A stretch of DNA of 64,000 nt from Rotaria sordida (taxonomy: Eukaryota > Rotifera > Eurotatoria > Philodinida > Philodinidae): assembly GCA_905250125.1 (NCBI GenBank), contig CAJNOL010000204.1, positions 124,001 through 188,000 on the forward strand, given 5' to 3'. The notes under the pieces are model-generated. The model was not told where the DNA came from, did not search any database, and saw only the letters and a list, made by a program, of their open reading frames with translations. Of the stretch, positions 36,809 through 48,713 are shown piece by piece; within the stretch, counting starts at the first letter, position 1; the number at the start of each line of letters is the position of its first letter. The position numbers and the translations under genes were made by a program.

Positions 36809-37589
36809 CTTCTGTCAGTACGGCACAAATGATCCTTAGTTTTTTTATTATTATCAAGGTTAATACGATTGAATTCTGAATAAAAATATTTGTTGTTAAT
36901 TATATACTCAATGCAAACAGATTCAATGATTTTATCTGTAACTAAACAAGATCTAACGTTCTGTTACATCTTATTTATGAATGTTTTATAGAAGGTAACT
37001 ATTTTTTAACGTTCATCTTCTTTTTCCTATATTCTCTTTTCTTTCTTTCATCTTCTTTTTTTTCGTTACTATTTACTTTCTCTTCCTGCCATTCTCGTTG
37101 AAAAAACACATCTCGTCATCATCATTACCGTCATCATCATCATCAGCAGCATCTTTGCTTTGTGTAACAAGCTGTGCATCAAACGAATGTAAAAGAAAAA
37201 AAAAGAAAACAGCCAACTATAGAGCTATTTCTACTTTCTTTTCTCTTTCATCGTGCCATTCTAACTTTTGATGTTACATAAAGCATGTGAATTAGTAGGT
37301 CAAAAGTATTAGTGACTTTTGTTATAGTTTAATATTATAGAAAAACAGAAAACAACGTGCATTTATTGAAGTATAGACTTAACTTTGTTTAAAAAAAAAA
37401 GAAGAAAACCTGGATTTCTTTTTGACGCTTTCAAGTTTATAGAAGTGGGGTAAGCATTAAAGTATCAGAGCTTAGTTTCTAAGAAAGAAAAGTAAGTGAA
37501 TATATTCACAGAGAAACGAATTGTTTACTTAGTTTAATATGAAAATGTACGTTGATTTCCTTGTATTCATTTAGAAAATTGCATGAATT

Positions 37590-40100
37590 ATGAATCCGAT
37601 AACTTTTGTATCCAATGTCAATCCTGAATTACATTTAAAATATAATCTCTATGGATGGGGAAACGTTCGATGTAATGGAATTTTAAGTAAACCTTTATTT
37701 TCATATATTGTTTTATGTATTTGTACATTTATTCAAAATTTTTCTGTAAATGGCGCTAATAATGCTGTTATTTCAACTCTTGAACGTGTTTTTTATTTAA
37801 ATAGTGTACAATCAGGTCTTTTCTTAGCTTTATATGATTTAGCAACAGTTTTTTCAGCACCATTGGTTGGTTATTTAGGTAGTTTATATTCATCACCAAT
37901 ATTTTTTTCATTAAATATGATTATTGTTTCTATTGGAAATATATTAATTGCATCAAGTAATTTCATAAATCGAAATAATAAATTAAATTTTAATTTGGAT
38001 TTTACACAAAATTTCTTAACATTTAATAATGTTCTTTTTCAATGTTATAATGATTCATTACTTAATCGAGAAAATGTAACTGATTCAATATGTTTAAAAG
38101 ATGAATATTCATCAAGTACATCAATAAATGCAAAATTTCTTTTATATTCAGGCAATTTTATTAATGGTATTGGAAGTGTTGCTCTATTTACCATTGGTAT
38201 TATTTATATTGAACGAATATTTCCACGTGAAAAAGCAGCTTATTGTCAAGGAATTTATTTTGCTGTTGGTACTGTTGGTGGTGCACTTGGTATTGTTGTT
38301 ACTGGAAGATTTTTATTAGTTTATACTACACTTACACCTAAACAACGTCTACCATCATGGTTAACACCTAGTCATCCACTTTGGATTGGATGTTGGTGGT
38401 TACCTTATTTTATTTATGGTTCATTATGTTTTCTTATTGGACTTGTTGTATCTGGTCTACCAAATTATGAAATACCTGGTAAAAAACATTCAATTAATAG
38501 AAATGCTATAACAATTCCAACTATATCTGCTCAACAACAATACAATCGTAAATAATGATATTGTAAACAAATAAGATATCTTTTTTTTTCTTTTGATTTA
38601 GCTGTTTCAATTAATCGAGAAAATAGTCCAACAGTTAATACAATGACTACAACATGTACACCAACACCTGCAACAGACAGTATGCTATCTGAATCATTTT
38701 CTGGTTTGAAAAGTAAAAATCCACCTCAGTTGACATCGTCACCAGCAGAAAATAATACTAGAAATGGTGTCATTAATTATGCATTTTCAACTGATATGCT
38801 CTATAATCAATTACCAATTACTAATTCAGCACCATCAACGACAACTACTTCAGCAAGTCCATTTGTTCAACAACAAACAAATAAGGAAAATTTGAGAAAT
38901 ATGTGTTTTGGTATTTTTAAACTTCTGAAAAATATGCGATATGTTTTTATTGTTATTGCTAATTTATTCGAAGGCATTCTATTGAAAGGTACAATCTCGT
39001 TTGTTTTTAAATATTATTTATAATATTTAAAAGTATCACAAATTTTTATTTTAGGCTTTGTACCATTTATTACTAAATATTTTGAATATCAACATCAATT
39101 GGATACTTCAACAGCTACATTAATAACTGGTGCCATTGCATTACTTTCAGTTATTATCGGTTGTCCAATAGGTGCCTATTTTATGAATAAATTTTCTTGG
39201 ACACCAATACAATGTGCACGTATCTGTACTATAATATTAATAATTTCATCATTTCTTTTTTTATCTCTTATTTTTTCTTGTCCTGAACTTAAATTTCAAT
39301 ATGCATCATGTTCTTCTATGAATACACCATGTTGTCAACATATTTATCATCCAGGTAAAATACGAAATAAAACCACTATATTAACATAAGACTTGATTTT
39401 TTTTCGTTTTTTTTTCTTCGGATATCTTTTATTTAGTATGTAATACAAATGAACCTCATAAAATGTATTTATCACCATGCCATTTTGGTTGTATTAATCA
39501 AACAATCATAACAAGTAATAATACTATGTTATATTCATTATGTAATTGTGCAGAAGATACAATTCTTAGTGAAACAGTTTGTCGATTTCGACGAATACCT
39601 TGTAAGATATTTTATTTTTTATTACTTAAAATAGATAGATTATCTAATTATATTCTCTAATAGGTATGACAATGTTTATTTTAACAATGATTGGTGCAAC
39701 ATTTCTAGTGTTTTTCACAGCATTTATTCAAGTTCCAATGTTACAAGTACTTCTATATAGTGTTTCACTACCTTATCAAAATATGGCACTAGCTATTCGA
39801 CAAACTATTGTTCGAGTATTAGGACAAACAACTGGTCCATTATTATTTGGTTATGTTTTTGATCAATCATGTTTAGTATGGCTTACAGATTGTTATGATC
39901 GACAAACATGTAAAGTATATGATAATCGTCGAATGAGTTTATCAATGGCTTTATCAGGTTTTTCTATTCGATTAATATCTGGTATTGCTTGTTCAATTGT
40001 TTATTTCAATTGGAAATTTAAACATTCTAATCAAAATGATATTTCTTCAAATAATCTACATATGACATCCAATGAAGAACATGAAATAACTCGATTTTAA
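37590..40100 (+). CDS. Organic anion transporter polypeptide (OATP/SLCO family), intact copy
   Basis: Five exons: 37590-38547, 38602-38988, 39055-39354, 39437-39601 and 39664-40100, giving 748 aa. It is a multi-pass protein of the major-facilitator type with about 12 predicted helices. The OATP signature is recognisable as PLWIGCWWLPYF near the end of helix 6. A large extracellular Cys-rich loop follows helix 9 (CSSMNTPCCQHIYHP, then CHFGCINQ and CNCAED), as in the Kazal-like loop of SLCO proteins. A Ser/Thr/Asn-rich cytoplasmic loop (exon 2) joins the two halves. It should mediate sodium-independent uptake of amphipathic anions at the plasma membrane; substrate unknown. The gene is convergent with an APOL-like fragment, the two stops lying about 110 bp apart. 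Confidence 0.85.
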
Positions 40101-40209
40101 TATATTTATTTTGTTATTTTGATAATCTGCATTAAAAATAAATAAATCTTTCTTATAATAATGAATAAAACATCTATTGAAAATTACAAAAACAAAAAAG
40201 CCAATCTAC

Positions 40210-40586
40210 TTAAGCATGATAAACATCAGCAATACGTTTTAATTCAATTAATTGTTGTTCAAGTAATGAAATATCTTTATCAATAGATGTTAATGTAGCA
40301 TTTTTTGATATCCATGTTTGAATAAGATCAGCAACAGAAATAATAACTGATACACCAAGAATTTTTCCACTTATAGTTCCAGCTGTTTTAGCACCAGTTG
40401 CAAGAGCACTACCTAATGATGGTAATTGTCCAATTAATTCACCCCATGTTTTTAATGTTGAAGATGCTTGAATAGCTTCAGAAAGTTTTAAAAAATTGAC
40501 TCCAGCTTTTGATACAGTATAACTAAGTGAATAAACTGTTACAAGCCATGTTGTTATATCTTTTAAATTTGATTCACATATTTTCA
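40210..40586 (-). pseudogene. Truncated APOL-like gene (3' part only)
   Basis: It corresponds to the last 125 or so residues of the intact APOL-like gene at 51803-52782, with only a few substitutions. Homology stops just before the segment CESNLKDITTWLV. Exon 1 and the start of exon 2 are missing. Beyond the break the DNA (about 40587-40800) is unrelated to the gene and has a short 'caaagtttcagctcgaaatt' block like the foldback family arms. A 139-aa frame starts in this foreign DNA, but it lacks the conserved glycine-rich hydrophobic hairpin of the family and is unlikely to work. Confidence 0.75.
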
Positions 40587-42756
40587 CATCAAGACCTTCA
40601 CGAGTGCAAAGTTTCAGCTCGAAATTCAAAAAATACAGTTTTACTGGAAAACTGGGATCTTGTAGGGAAAATTCACAAAAAAAAACGAATATCTCGGTCC
40701 ATGTTCGCTATAGGCGTGCAATATTTTCAATTTGTCAGTTCATCAGTGAGACCTTTAATTTGACCCGAATGTGTCTAATCTTCTTGAATTACAGCCCACA
40801 CACACCTCCATTGTTAGTAATCAATAAGATTCTTCTCTTTTTCTGTTTCTTATTATGTGCAAAACTAAAAATTTCTTTAAAAGAACGCCTATTGATTTTA
40901 AAATGAATTCATCTGAAGAGGATAGCTTTAGTGCAATTCCAAATTCATATGAAAAAGCTTTTTTATCTACAATCTCTAAAGCCCATCAGGTCCAAGAATT
41001 TCTTGACTTTGGTGGGGACTTGATGGGCTGTATCAATCGCACTTCATTCTGTAAATAATATTTATTTACTAAGGATTAATTCAAAATCGGAAACTTCTTC
41101 GGCGCCATCTGCTACAATAAATAAATGTTATGCATGCATATTCAAAAAACAACAATTAACTAATGGCGCATATTCTAGTTTTGTAAAAGAATGTAAAAAT
41201 GATAAAACAAATGTGCTATGTTTTATTTTTAATATTGTTTGTCAGTAAATGTTATGATCAGTTCTTTATTGGAAAAAGCTAAGAAACGCACTTCCGAAGA
41301 AAAAAAAGCTTGTCAAGAATAATCTTCTGGTATCAAAAATATCGGTTTGGTAACCCTGTGTAGAAGTGACCAAGACTCGAGGAAAAATTAGCTATATTAT
41401 CCGATCATTGAGATTGATCTTGCCACAGTAAATGAAATATACCAACTGTTAATCGTTGATCGTAATAATGTCTTGTAGGAGTTAATTAGTAAGGCTAAAA
41501 AAGGCTTAAAAAGATTCACGTTCATAGACATTCTCTGTGGAGGTATGGGTGCTCTGTCGAGTTTTCGGTTTGCGGAATGGTATGCATAGGAAAAAGAAAC
41601 CGGGTAATGTTTTCATTTGCATCTTTACTAATAAATAGGCTTAGAATATCCTGAAAGTCTTAGCTAAAATAAATAGCTCCTTATCGACATTTTGAATATT
41701 AAGGTGTATTCGCACTTGTGCCTTTTTTCGGCATTTATGAGCATTTATTTTGAATACTCTGTGTATCCGAAAGGAAAGCTTCCCTGTTTTGGTTTGTTCG
41801 ATGATGCTATTTGAACATTACAAAAGGAAAATTTTATTGTAGCAACAAATAAACCGATTTGTATTGTTACTTTCGGTTAATAGATTTTTGATTAAACAAA
41901 TTTGATTAATCGATCTTGTATATCCAGATGTAAATAGATTTATGTATATATTTTTTTTTCTTTTGTCAGATTCTTATCATTAAATTAAATATACTGACTT
42001 AGTTTATGTAAAATTATCTGAATAAATTAAAGATCGAAATTATTAAAAGTTAGGTAGTATAATTATAAAACTCAATGAAAATGATAAAACGTTTTATGTA
42101 TCTTCATTGATAGAATGTTTTTTATTTTAAAAAACTGGTTGAATAGTTTTGTGAATAGTATACTTCTTCTTATTGGAATTTATGTCAATATAGATTTTTT
42201 AATAAAAATCTTGCGGTTTATTATGGCTATATTCTTATCATTTGAGATGCTTTTATCATCATGTTGCTACTAAGCAATATTATGTTATTACTATTTGAAT
42301 CAATTTCATTAGTTCATAATTCTTTAATATTTCCTACATAAAACACCGAGTATTGTCTTTTATTCTGGTATTTTTCTTTCTCACCATCATAGGTTTAACA
42401 TATCGAAAGTTAAAAAGTAAATCAAATACGACACTTAACAAAAACCAATACTTTTCGTAGGAGTTTATCTACTAATTAATTTAGCTATATAAATATGAAT
42501 ATTAGAAGATCATAAATAATTTATTGAAAATATTTTCATCAAGTATTATTTTTCAACATCTTCAGAACAGAAATAAACATAATCCAACATTTGACAAGGT
42601 TTTTTGAGAAAAAAATTTTTACAATTATTTTTGGATTTGATTTAGAAAAAATAGAAACAAGAAAAAAAAAGTTTGTAGAAGAATAGATGAATAATATAAC
42701 ATATCTGCATATATTGATCAAGATATTAATACCAATACCAATAATTATATTTATGT
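40587..42756. other. Gene-poor stretch with exon-like fragments
   Basis: A frame at 40903-41058 (MNSSEEDSFSAIPNSYEKAF and onward) and another near 41090-41245 (CYACIFKKQQLTNGAYSSFV) have protein-like composition and could be exons or relics of one unknown gene on the plus strand. The block 'gcccatcaggtccaa' at 40981 also occurs at 2788, and its approximate inverse is close by at 41016-41031. The rest is AT-rich with nothing recognised. Confidence 0.3.
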
Positions 42757-43789
42757 TTAAATAATTTTTTTTCCTAAGCTTTTCAGTTCTTCTTTAATTC
42801 GTGCATTTTCTTCCTTAATTCGTGCATATTCTTCCTTAATTTGTGCATTCCCTTCTTGAATAATTTTAAATTGATTTAAAACGTGTGTACTTTGTTGAAT
42901 TGTAAATAGGAAAAATTCCTTCAATTGATCGGTTGTAGTTATTGCTGAAACATCAAAAGTTGTATTTTCATTATGACCATGATAAGTTGTTGTTTGATGA
43001 TGAATATCATTAGTTGCTGTTTCATTACGATCATCATTATTTGTAGTTTGATGACAAACTTCAAAAGTTGATACTTGATTACGAGCAGTTGTTGGTATTT
43101 CACTTGGTTCATTATAATTTGATATTGTTCCATTATCAGCAGTACTTGTTGATGTTGTTGTACTTTCATTCAACTCATCAGTATCATATTCATCGTTGAT
43201 CTAAAATTTGGAGAAAAATTAATCACTACTATGAAAGAAATCAGCTTATTGAAGAAAACGAAACGCAGTGTAAATACATGCATAATAGATGGTACTAGTT
43301 TTACAGATATTATGGGTAAGTCTAGACGTCAGAGACTAATTCATACATGTTTAGAAGTATGAAAAATAAACTTGATCTTATGTGAATCTCCGATCTAATT
43401 ATTTTGAGTTTCATGTGAAACTCAAAAGCGGCCATTGGATAAATAGATAAATATGTAGATGGCTCGATGAATCATAAATATTTGACCATAGAGTAACGAT
43501 TGGATCACTTAATCTATCAATGTGATCGTAGCTCAATTGAACTGAATAGAAACCAGGAAATATAAAAATGAAAGTGATGTTGCTCTAATGTTTCTTATTC
43601 GAAAATACAGATCATCAGTTTCTAGAGCACATCTGCGTAAATAAATAGCAATACAGCTATTCCACTGTACGAAAACACATTTTATTTATATATTTTCACT
43701 ATATTTTAAGGATTATTTGTAAAAATGAAACTTACGCTTTCGTCATATTCATCATCGGAGAAGATATTGAGCTTATTTGGAAAACACAT
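42757..43789 (-). CDS. Small Thr/Ser/Asn-rich protein with C-terminal coiled coil (unknown)
   Basis: Two exons: 43789-43736 and 43200-42757, giving 165 aa in one frame. The N-terminus is acidic (FSDDEYDESINDEYDTDE), the middle is low-complexity Thr/Asn/His, and the end is a coiled coil with an imperfect 7-residue repeat (QIKEEYARIKEENARIKEE). No known domain, signal peptide or membrane segment. A possible further upstream exon at about 44192-44150 (SATLVTDALPSINR) would join in phase and extend the N-terminus, but its own upstream partner was not found. Function unknown. Confidence 0.5.
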
Positions 43790-44522
43790 CTTCCTTATCT
43801 GATACAAAAATGATAGCTATGATAGTGTTTATATAGTTGATGATATGAACAATGAACACTACCGTCTGTTGAGTATAGAATGATTACTTTTTTTTCTTTG
43901 TCTATAATTATTCATTCTTCTATATACTGTGATCGTCTCACTCATTAACATATACAAAATGGTCGTCAATGAGGATAAAAACATATGAGTATGACGTCTA
44001 TTCTCTTAAAGCACAAAAAAATAAACATTTTCTCTAAGTACAAAAATGATTGCTCAGTCTCTTTTGATTTTATACTTTTTTTCGTTTGCTGTTTTTTAAA
44101 GCAAAATGATTAGCTTTATGAATCGCAATTAATTAGAGACAGTACTTACCCTATTGATGCTTGGAAGTGCGTCAGTAACTAATGTTGCTGATCTATAGCA
44201 AAAATTAAAACATATGAAAGGGAATAGAAAAGATTGTTTGAAAAAATTGCTTAATTTCAGTTGAAGAAATTTTCCATTAAGCTTTAGGAGATATGTAATA
44301 CTTAGTGAATATCGGTAAAATAAAATAAAATCATTAGTTAGTTCTGTACTCGGAAAAAATTGGTGCTCAAATAGATACGACAACTTTGTTTAAGAACTAT
44401 AAGAGAAGTCTCGTCTTCCACAAAAGATAAACGTATTTGGATGTAAGTACTTAGTGCAGCATCACAAATAAGGAGGATCAAATTTTCCGTAAAATCAGAT
44501 CAGCTCTGTAAAAGTAGGTTGA
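43790..44522. other. Upstream region of the small coiled-coil gene
   Basis: Apart from the possible exon at about 44150-44192, no coding sequence or repeat was recognised. Confidence 0.35.
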
Positions 44523-44530
44523 TATTTTAT

Positions 44531-45165
44531 CAGTAGCGTAGCCAGGATTTTTGTACATGCTCAATTTCAACTTCACAGCATGGGATCCAGATGAAACTTA
44601 TGGAGGGTGATATTGAACTCAAATGATGAGTTTTAATGAAAAATGTTTTGCGATCGGAGCTTGCGAAATTTTTTTTTTCTTAGTTCCTTCCCCGCCTAAA
44701 AATTTTTTTGCCTTTAATGGTGTTCCATTTTTTTTAGAGTTTAATTGTAATCTACATCAAATTTCATCGACAGATTTAAAATTTCATTTAAAAATATGTA
44801 TCCGTTGAGAAGTTATAACATTTTGAATTTTTTGCAACATGTCGCAAAAATTTTCATAAAAACTCAAAACGTTATAACTTCTCAACGGATGTATTTTTTT
44901 AAATGAAATTTAAAATCTGTTGATGAAATTCGATGTAGCTTACAATTAAACTCTAAAAGAAATGGAATACCATTAAAGGCAAAAAAATTTTAAGAGGGAG
45001 GGGGGCTGAGACAAAAAAAGATTTTTTTTTTGCAAACTCGGATCGCAAAAAATTTTTCATTAAAGCTCATCATTTGGGTTCAATATCACCCCTCATAAGT
45101 CTCATCTGAATCCCATGCTCTGAAGCTGAAATTCAGCATGTACAAAAATTCTAGCTACGCTGCTG
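44531..45165. mobile_element. hAT-type MITE, 635 bp, with perfect 8 bp target duplication
   Basis: It is flanked on both sides by TATTTTAT (44523-44530 and 45166-45173). The ends are inverted: 'cagtagcgtagccagg' on the left and its near complement ending 'ctacgctgctg' on the right. Inverted similarity continues inward for nearly 300 bp per arm, meeting around 44840-44860, so the whole element can fold into one hairpin. The 8 bp duplication and the CAG...CTG ends fit the hAT superfamily. No transposase frame. Confidence 0.85.
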
Positions 45166-45468
45166 TATTTTATGCGTTATGTCATTGAAAGACATGACGA
45201 GACAGTTCATCATGACATTATTTAAATTTATGTCTATTTTCTAATTAAAACGCGTGGTAACAGAACGGGAAAAAATATTTCTCTTAGACTGTCACAAACA
45301 TAAGTTTTGTTGCATGTGGCTCGTGTTGCTGATTAATACGCTATATGGATGTTCTTTTTACAACCTTTTATCATCGATGAAGTATTATTTGCATATTAAC
45401 TTACTCGTTTGTTTCAACTTCCATTTCTTCTACTTTAGCAGCCAGAGATTTTTTGCACCGTTTTGAAA

Positions 45469-45640
45469 TAGTGGCGGAGCCAGGATTTTGAGCTGGGGGG
45501 GGCTCAACCCCCTCTGAGGGACCTTTGAGCCCTGGTTAGCAAATAAAATACATGGTTTAAAAATTTTCCTGGGAGGGGCTCAAAAATTTCTGGGGGGGGG
45601 GGCTCAGCCCCCCTTCAGCCCCACCCTGGCTCCGCCACTA
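45469..45640. mobile_element. hAT-type MITE, 172 bp, with perfect 8 bp target duplication
   Basis: Flanked by TTTTGAAA at 45461-45468 and 45641-45648. The terminal inverted repeat begins TAGTGGCGGAGCCAGG and is exact at the other end. The interior is unusually G/C-rich for this window, with runs of G on one arm and C on the other. The end sequence is of the 'AGTGGCGGA' type seen in MITEs of many animals. Clean duplication and matching ends indicate a recent insertion. Confidence 0.9.
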
Positions 45641-45648
45641 TTTTGAAA

Positions 45649-48115
45649 CGGTTGGTATAGGATAATGATTTGTTTTTGTAATGTTTTTGGATTTAACACG
45701 CATCTAAAATTTAATGATAAACTTAATACTTAATACAAGGTAATGAAAAGTTGCTTCATACAGAATAGAAAATTTGTATTCTGAAAATTTACAAATCAAG
45801 TTAACGTTTAGAATTGTGTCGTTTGACTATTTTTCATTCTTTTTCTTTCATTTCTTCAGACGTCTATCACTGTAAACTGTTATATATATGATGTTATATA
45901 GGATAGATGACATCATTGCACAGGAATAGTAATCGCTTAGTCCAGTCAGATATTTTATATCTATACCTAGACACAAATGCACTTAGTTCTATTCATTGAA
46001 CAAAAAATTTATTTTCCATATGAAAAAACTTCTACTTTTAGAAAAGAATAGTTCACTGTGCACTTGAACTTGTTGTTCAACGAAAGTTAGATAAAAATGT
46101 TCTATGTACCAAATATATATAAATAATATTCAAGTTCAGATCTTATTGCTTTGTCATTAACTATTTAATACATTTTGGGAACAATTTAACAAAGGTTCTC
46201 AAAATATTTCTATATTATGTAACAAGCAGAAAAGTATTCTAATTATATTCGTAACAATTCAATTCACGTTATTGAAAGAAGAATTTTTTTTCTTTATTTG
46301 ATATTTATGATTTAGCTAGAAATGAACCATCGACTGATACAGTAAAGCAATTACCTGAAACATGAAATATAATTGAATACATCATTAATGACATTTAATG
46401 ATTGCATACTAGTTTCAAATGAAAATGAAACAGCAAATTAAGAATTCATTAAATTTATAATTCAGTTGTAAAACACAAACAACTGAAATGATGAATTGAT
46501 TATTTTAAAAAACAAATATTATTATCTTGTCGAAATAGTATGTTAAAAAGTATATTTCGACCATTTTTTATAGGTTGTGAACGAACAATTATTTATTCTA
46601 ATGTTTTCCATGTGTCACATTTATATCACAAACAAATGACTTATAAAAGTATAATTCTCTTCCACAAATAGTATGCTTATTTAAATTATTAAACAGAAAA
46701 AATAAAAATTTTGTCTTATTAAACGATTATTATACTAGTAGATCCACTCCAGAAAATAATTTAGTAGAATCCAGGATCAAAGATCCGAACTGATTAAGAC
46801 AAGGAGCACGTGGTGTTACTGTAGGAGAAAAGCATCATCAAACAATTGATAGTGATGATGTAGAATAAAAATTAGGCAAAGATTTCATAGCAGAAATCTT
46901 AAAGCTTATTCGCTACAAACAATGTCATGCCTTATTTACTATTTGGCTTCTCCCAATATTATAAGTAATCTAGACTTCATCTTAATTATTGGATTAATAA
47001 AAGAAAACTTTGTCAATATTTTATGATTACAGGTGACATGTTCTTGTATTAAACTTGAAAAAAAAAAAAATAATTTCCTTTTACAAAATCGTTCATGTTT
47101 CAGCGAATAATTGACCGAGAGACTTTTTTTCTCCTACGTCTTTCTAAAGTAATAAAACAAAAGTGTTGAAAATTAAACGAAACTAGCTTTGTTACCTATA
47201 ATTATTTGAATTTCATTAAACTAATCACAAATCAAATGAGATCTAGAAGAGAATTTAAAATATATCTAAATAGATAAATATAAAATCGTAGTTTCTTTGG
47301 TTGACAATGTGAATATATATCAGATTTTAAATAGCATCCAATTAAACTCATTGGAATAATAATAACTAAAGTAATTATTGATTGAATAGCTTTTGAACTT
47401 ACTTCAAAAAAGGAAAATTTTAAATCTTTATTTTATTAAAAACTAAATTCTTCTAATAATCCCAAAGAAAATTTAACCTGTTTTATAGCAACTTACGTTT
47501 ATTACATTTTCGATCACAATATAAAAATAACATCGATATCAATATATCAAACAAAAAATTCATATATACACCAGCACGACCACATACATGTTTTACAGAA
47601 AAATGATTGTGATCTAAAAAAGAATTATAATGGAATACTTTCTATAGATCTCGGGATAATAAAAGTATATCAATAAAAGAATTTTCATGGCTCTGAAGAT
47701 TTGAGCACTTGAGCAACTCTCATTCGAAACATAATTCCTTATCACTTTCGATGACGGAGATTTTTTTTAATTTTAATTTTATTCAATTTTAGTGCATTTC
47801 AAAGTCTTCGGCGAACTTTTCTAGAAAATCCATGGCTCTTTTGACATTCAAACTCGAATACAAGATTCCTTTCCCTCATCTGAAAGAGAATGCATTTATC
47901 TATTAAAAAAACAATGTAATTCATTAGAACCAACAATATCAGAAAACAAAAATTTGTTCGGAATTCAATAATTATTGCAAAAATCAATTTCAACAAAAAC
48001 AGGCGCATATTTTGTCTATTTATCTAAAGAAATTTCGGACACAATTATGTTACATGTCAATTAAACGCCCATCGCGAATGATATTGAATGACTTCAAAAC
48101 TACACGTTAAACTAT
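45649..48115. other. Gene-poor stretch, 2.5 kb
   Basis: Very AT-rich. Short frames only, none protein-like over more than a few dozen residues. No RNA gene or clear repeat recognised. Confidence 0.4.
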
Positions 48116-48713
48116 GCCTTTCTGTTAAGGCAGCACGAGCGATTCTTGCTTTTTTATGATTATAAAGATTAATGCGATTGAATTCTGAATAAAAATATTT
48201 GTTGTTAATTATATATTCAATGCAAACAGATTCGATGATTTTATCTGTAACTAAACAAGATCTAACGTTTTGTTACATCTTATTTATGAATGTTTTATAG
48301 AAGGTAACTATTTTTTAACATTCATCTCCTTTTTCTTATATTCTCTTTTCTTTCTTTCATCTTCTTTTTTTTCGTTACTATTTACTTTCTCTTCCTGCCA
48401 TTCTTGTTGAAAATGTACGTCTCATCATCATCATCTTTGCTTTGTTGGGCAAGGTGTGTATCACAAGAATGCAAGAAAAAAAAAGAAAAGAGCCAACTAT
48501 AGAGCTATTCCTACTTTCTTTTCTCTTTCATCAGATCATTTCTTATGTACATCTTTTTTATTATAGAAAACTCACATTATAGTTTTTATTCTAACTTTAG
48601 TTTTTGAGAAGAATAAGTAAGCGAGTGTATTCAGAGAGAATTGAATGTTTACTTAGTTTAATTTGAAGATGTACGTTGATTTTCTTTTATTAATTTAGAA
48701 AATTCCATGAATT

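Larger units (their letters stand above)
36809..40586. repeat. Segmental duplication, copy 1 (OATP plus APOL cassette)
   Basis: This stretch is repeated at about 48116-52186, some 11 kb downstream in the same orientation. Similarity runs through the 5' flank, the whole transporter gene, the convergent spacer and into exon 2 of the APOL-like gene. The 5' flank carries many substitutions and indels; the 3' two thirds are almost identical. It ends abruptly at about 40586 inside the APOL gene. Confidence 0.85.

Noticed and set aside
40604-40906. Open frame next to the truncated APOL gene
   Set aside because: It lies in the foreign repeat-like DNA beyond the break and shows no domain.
42757-43173. 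Possibility that the Thr-rich protein is a mucin or surface protein
   Set aside because: There is no signal peptide in the in-phase first exon, and the C-terminus is a coiled coil rather than a membrane anchor.
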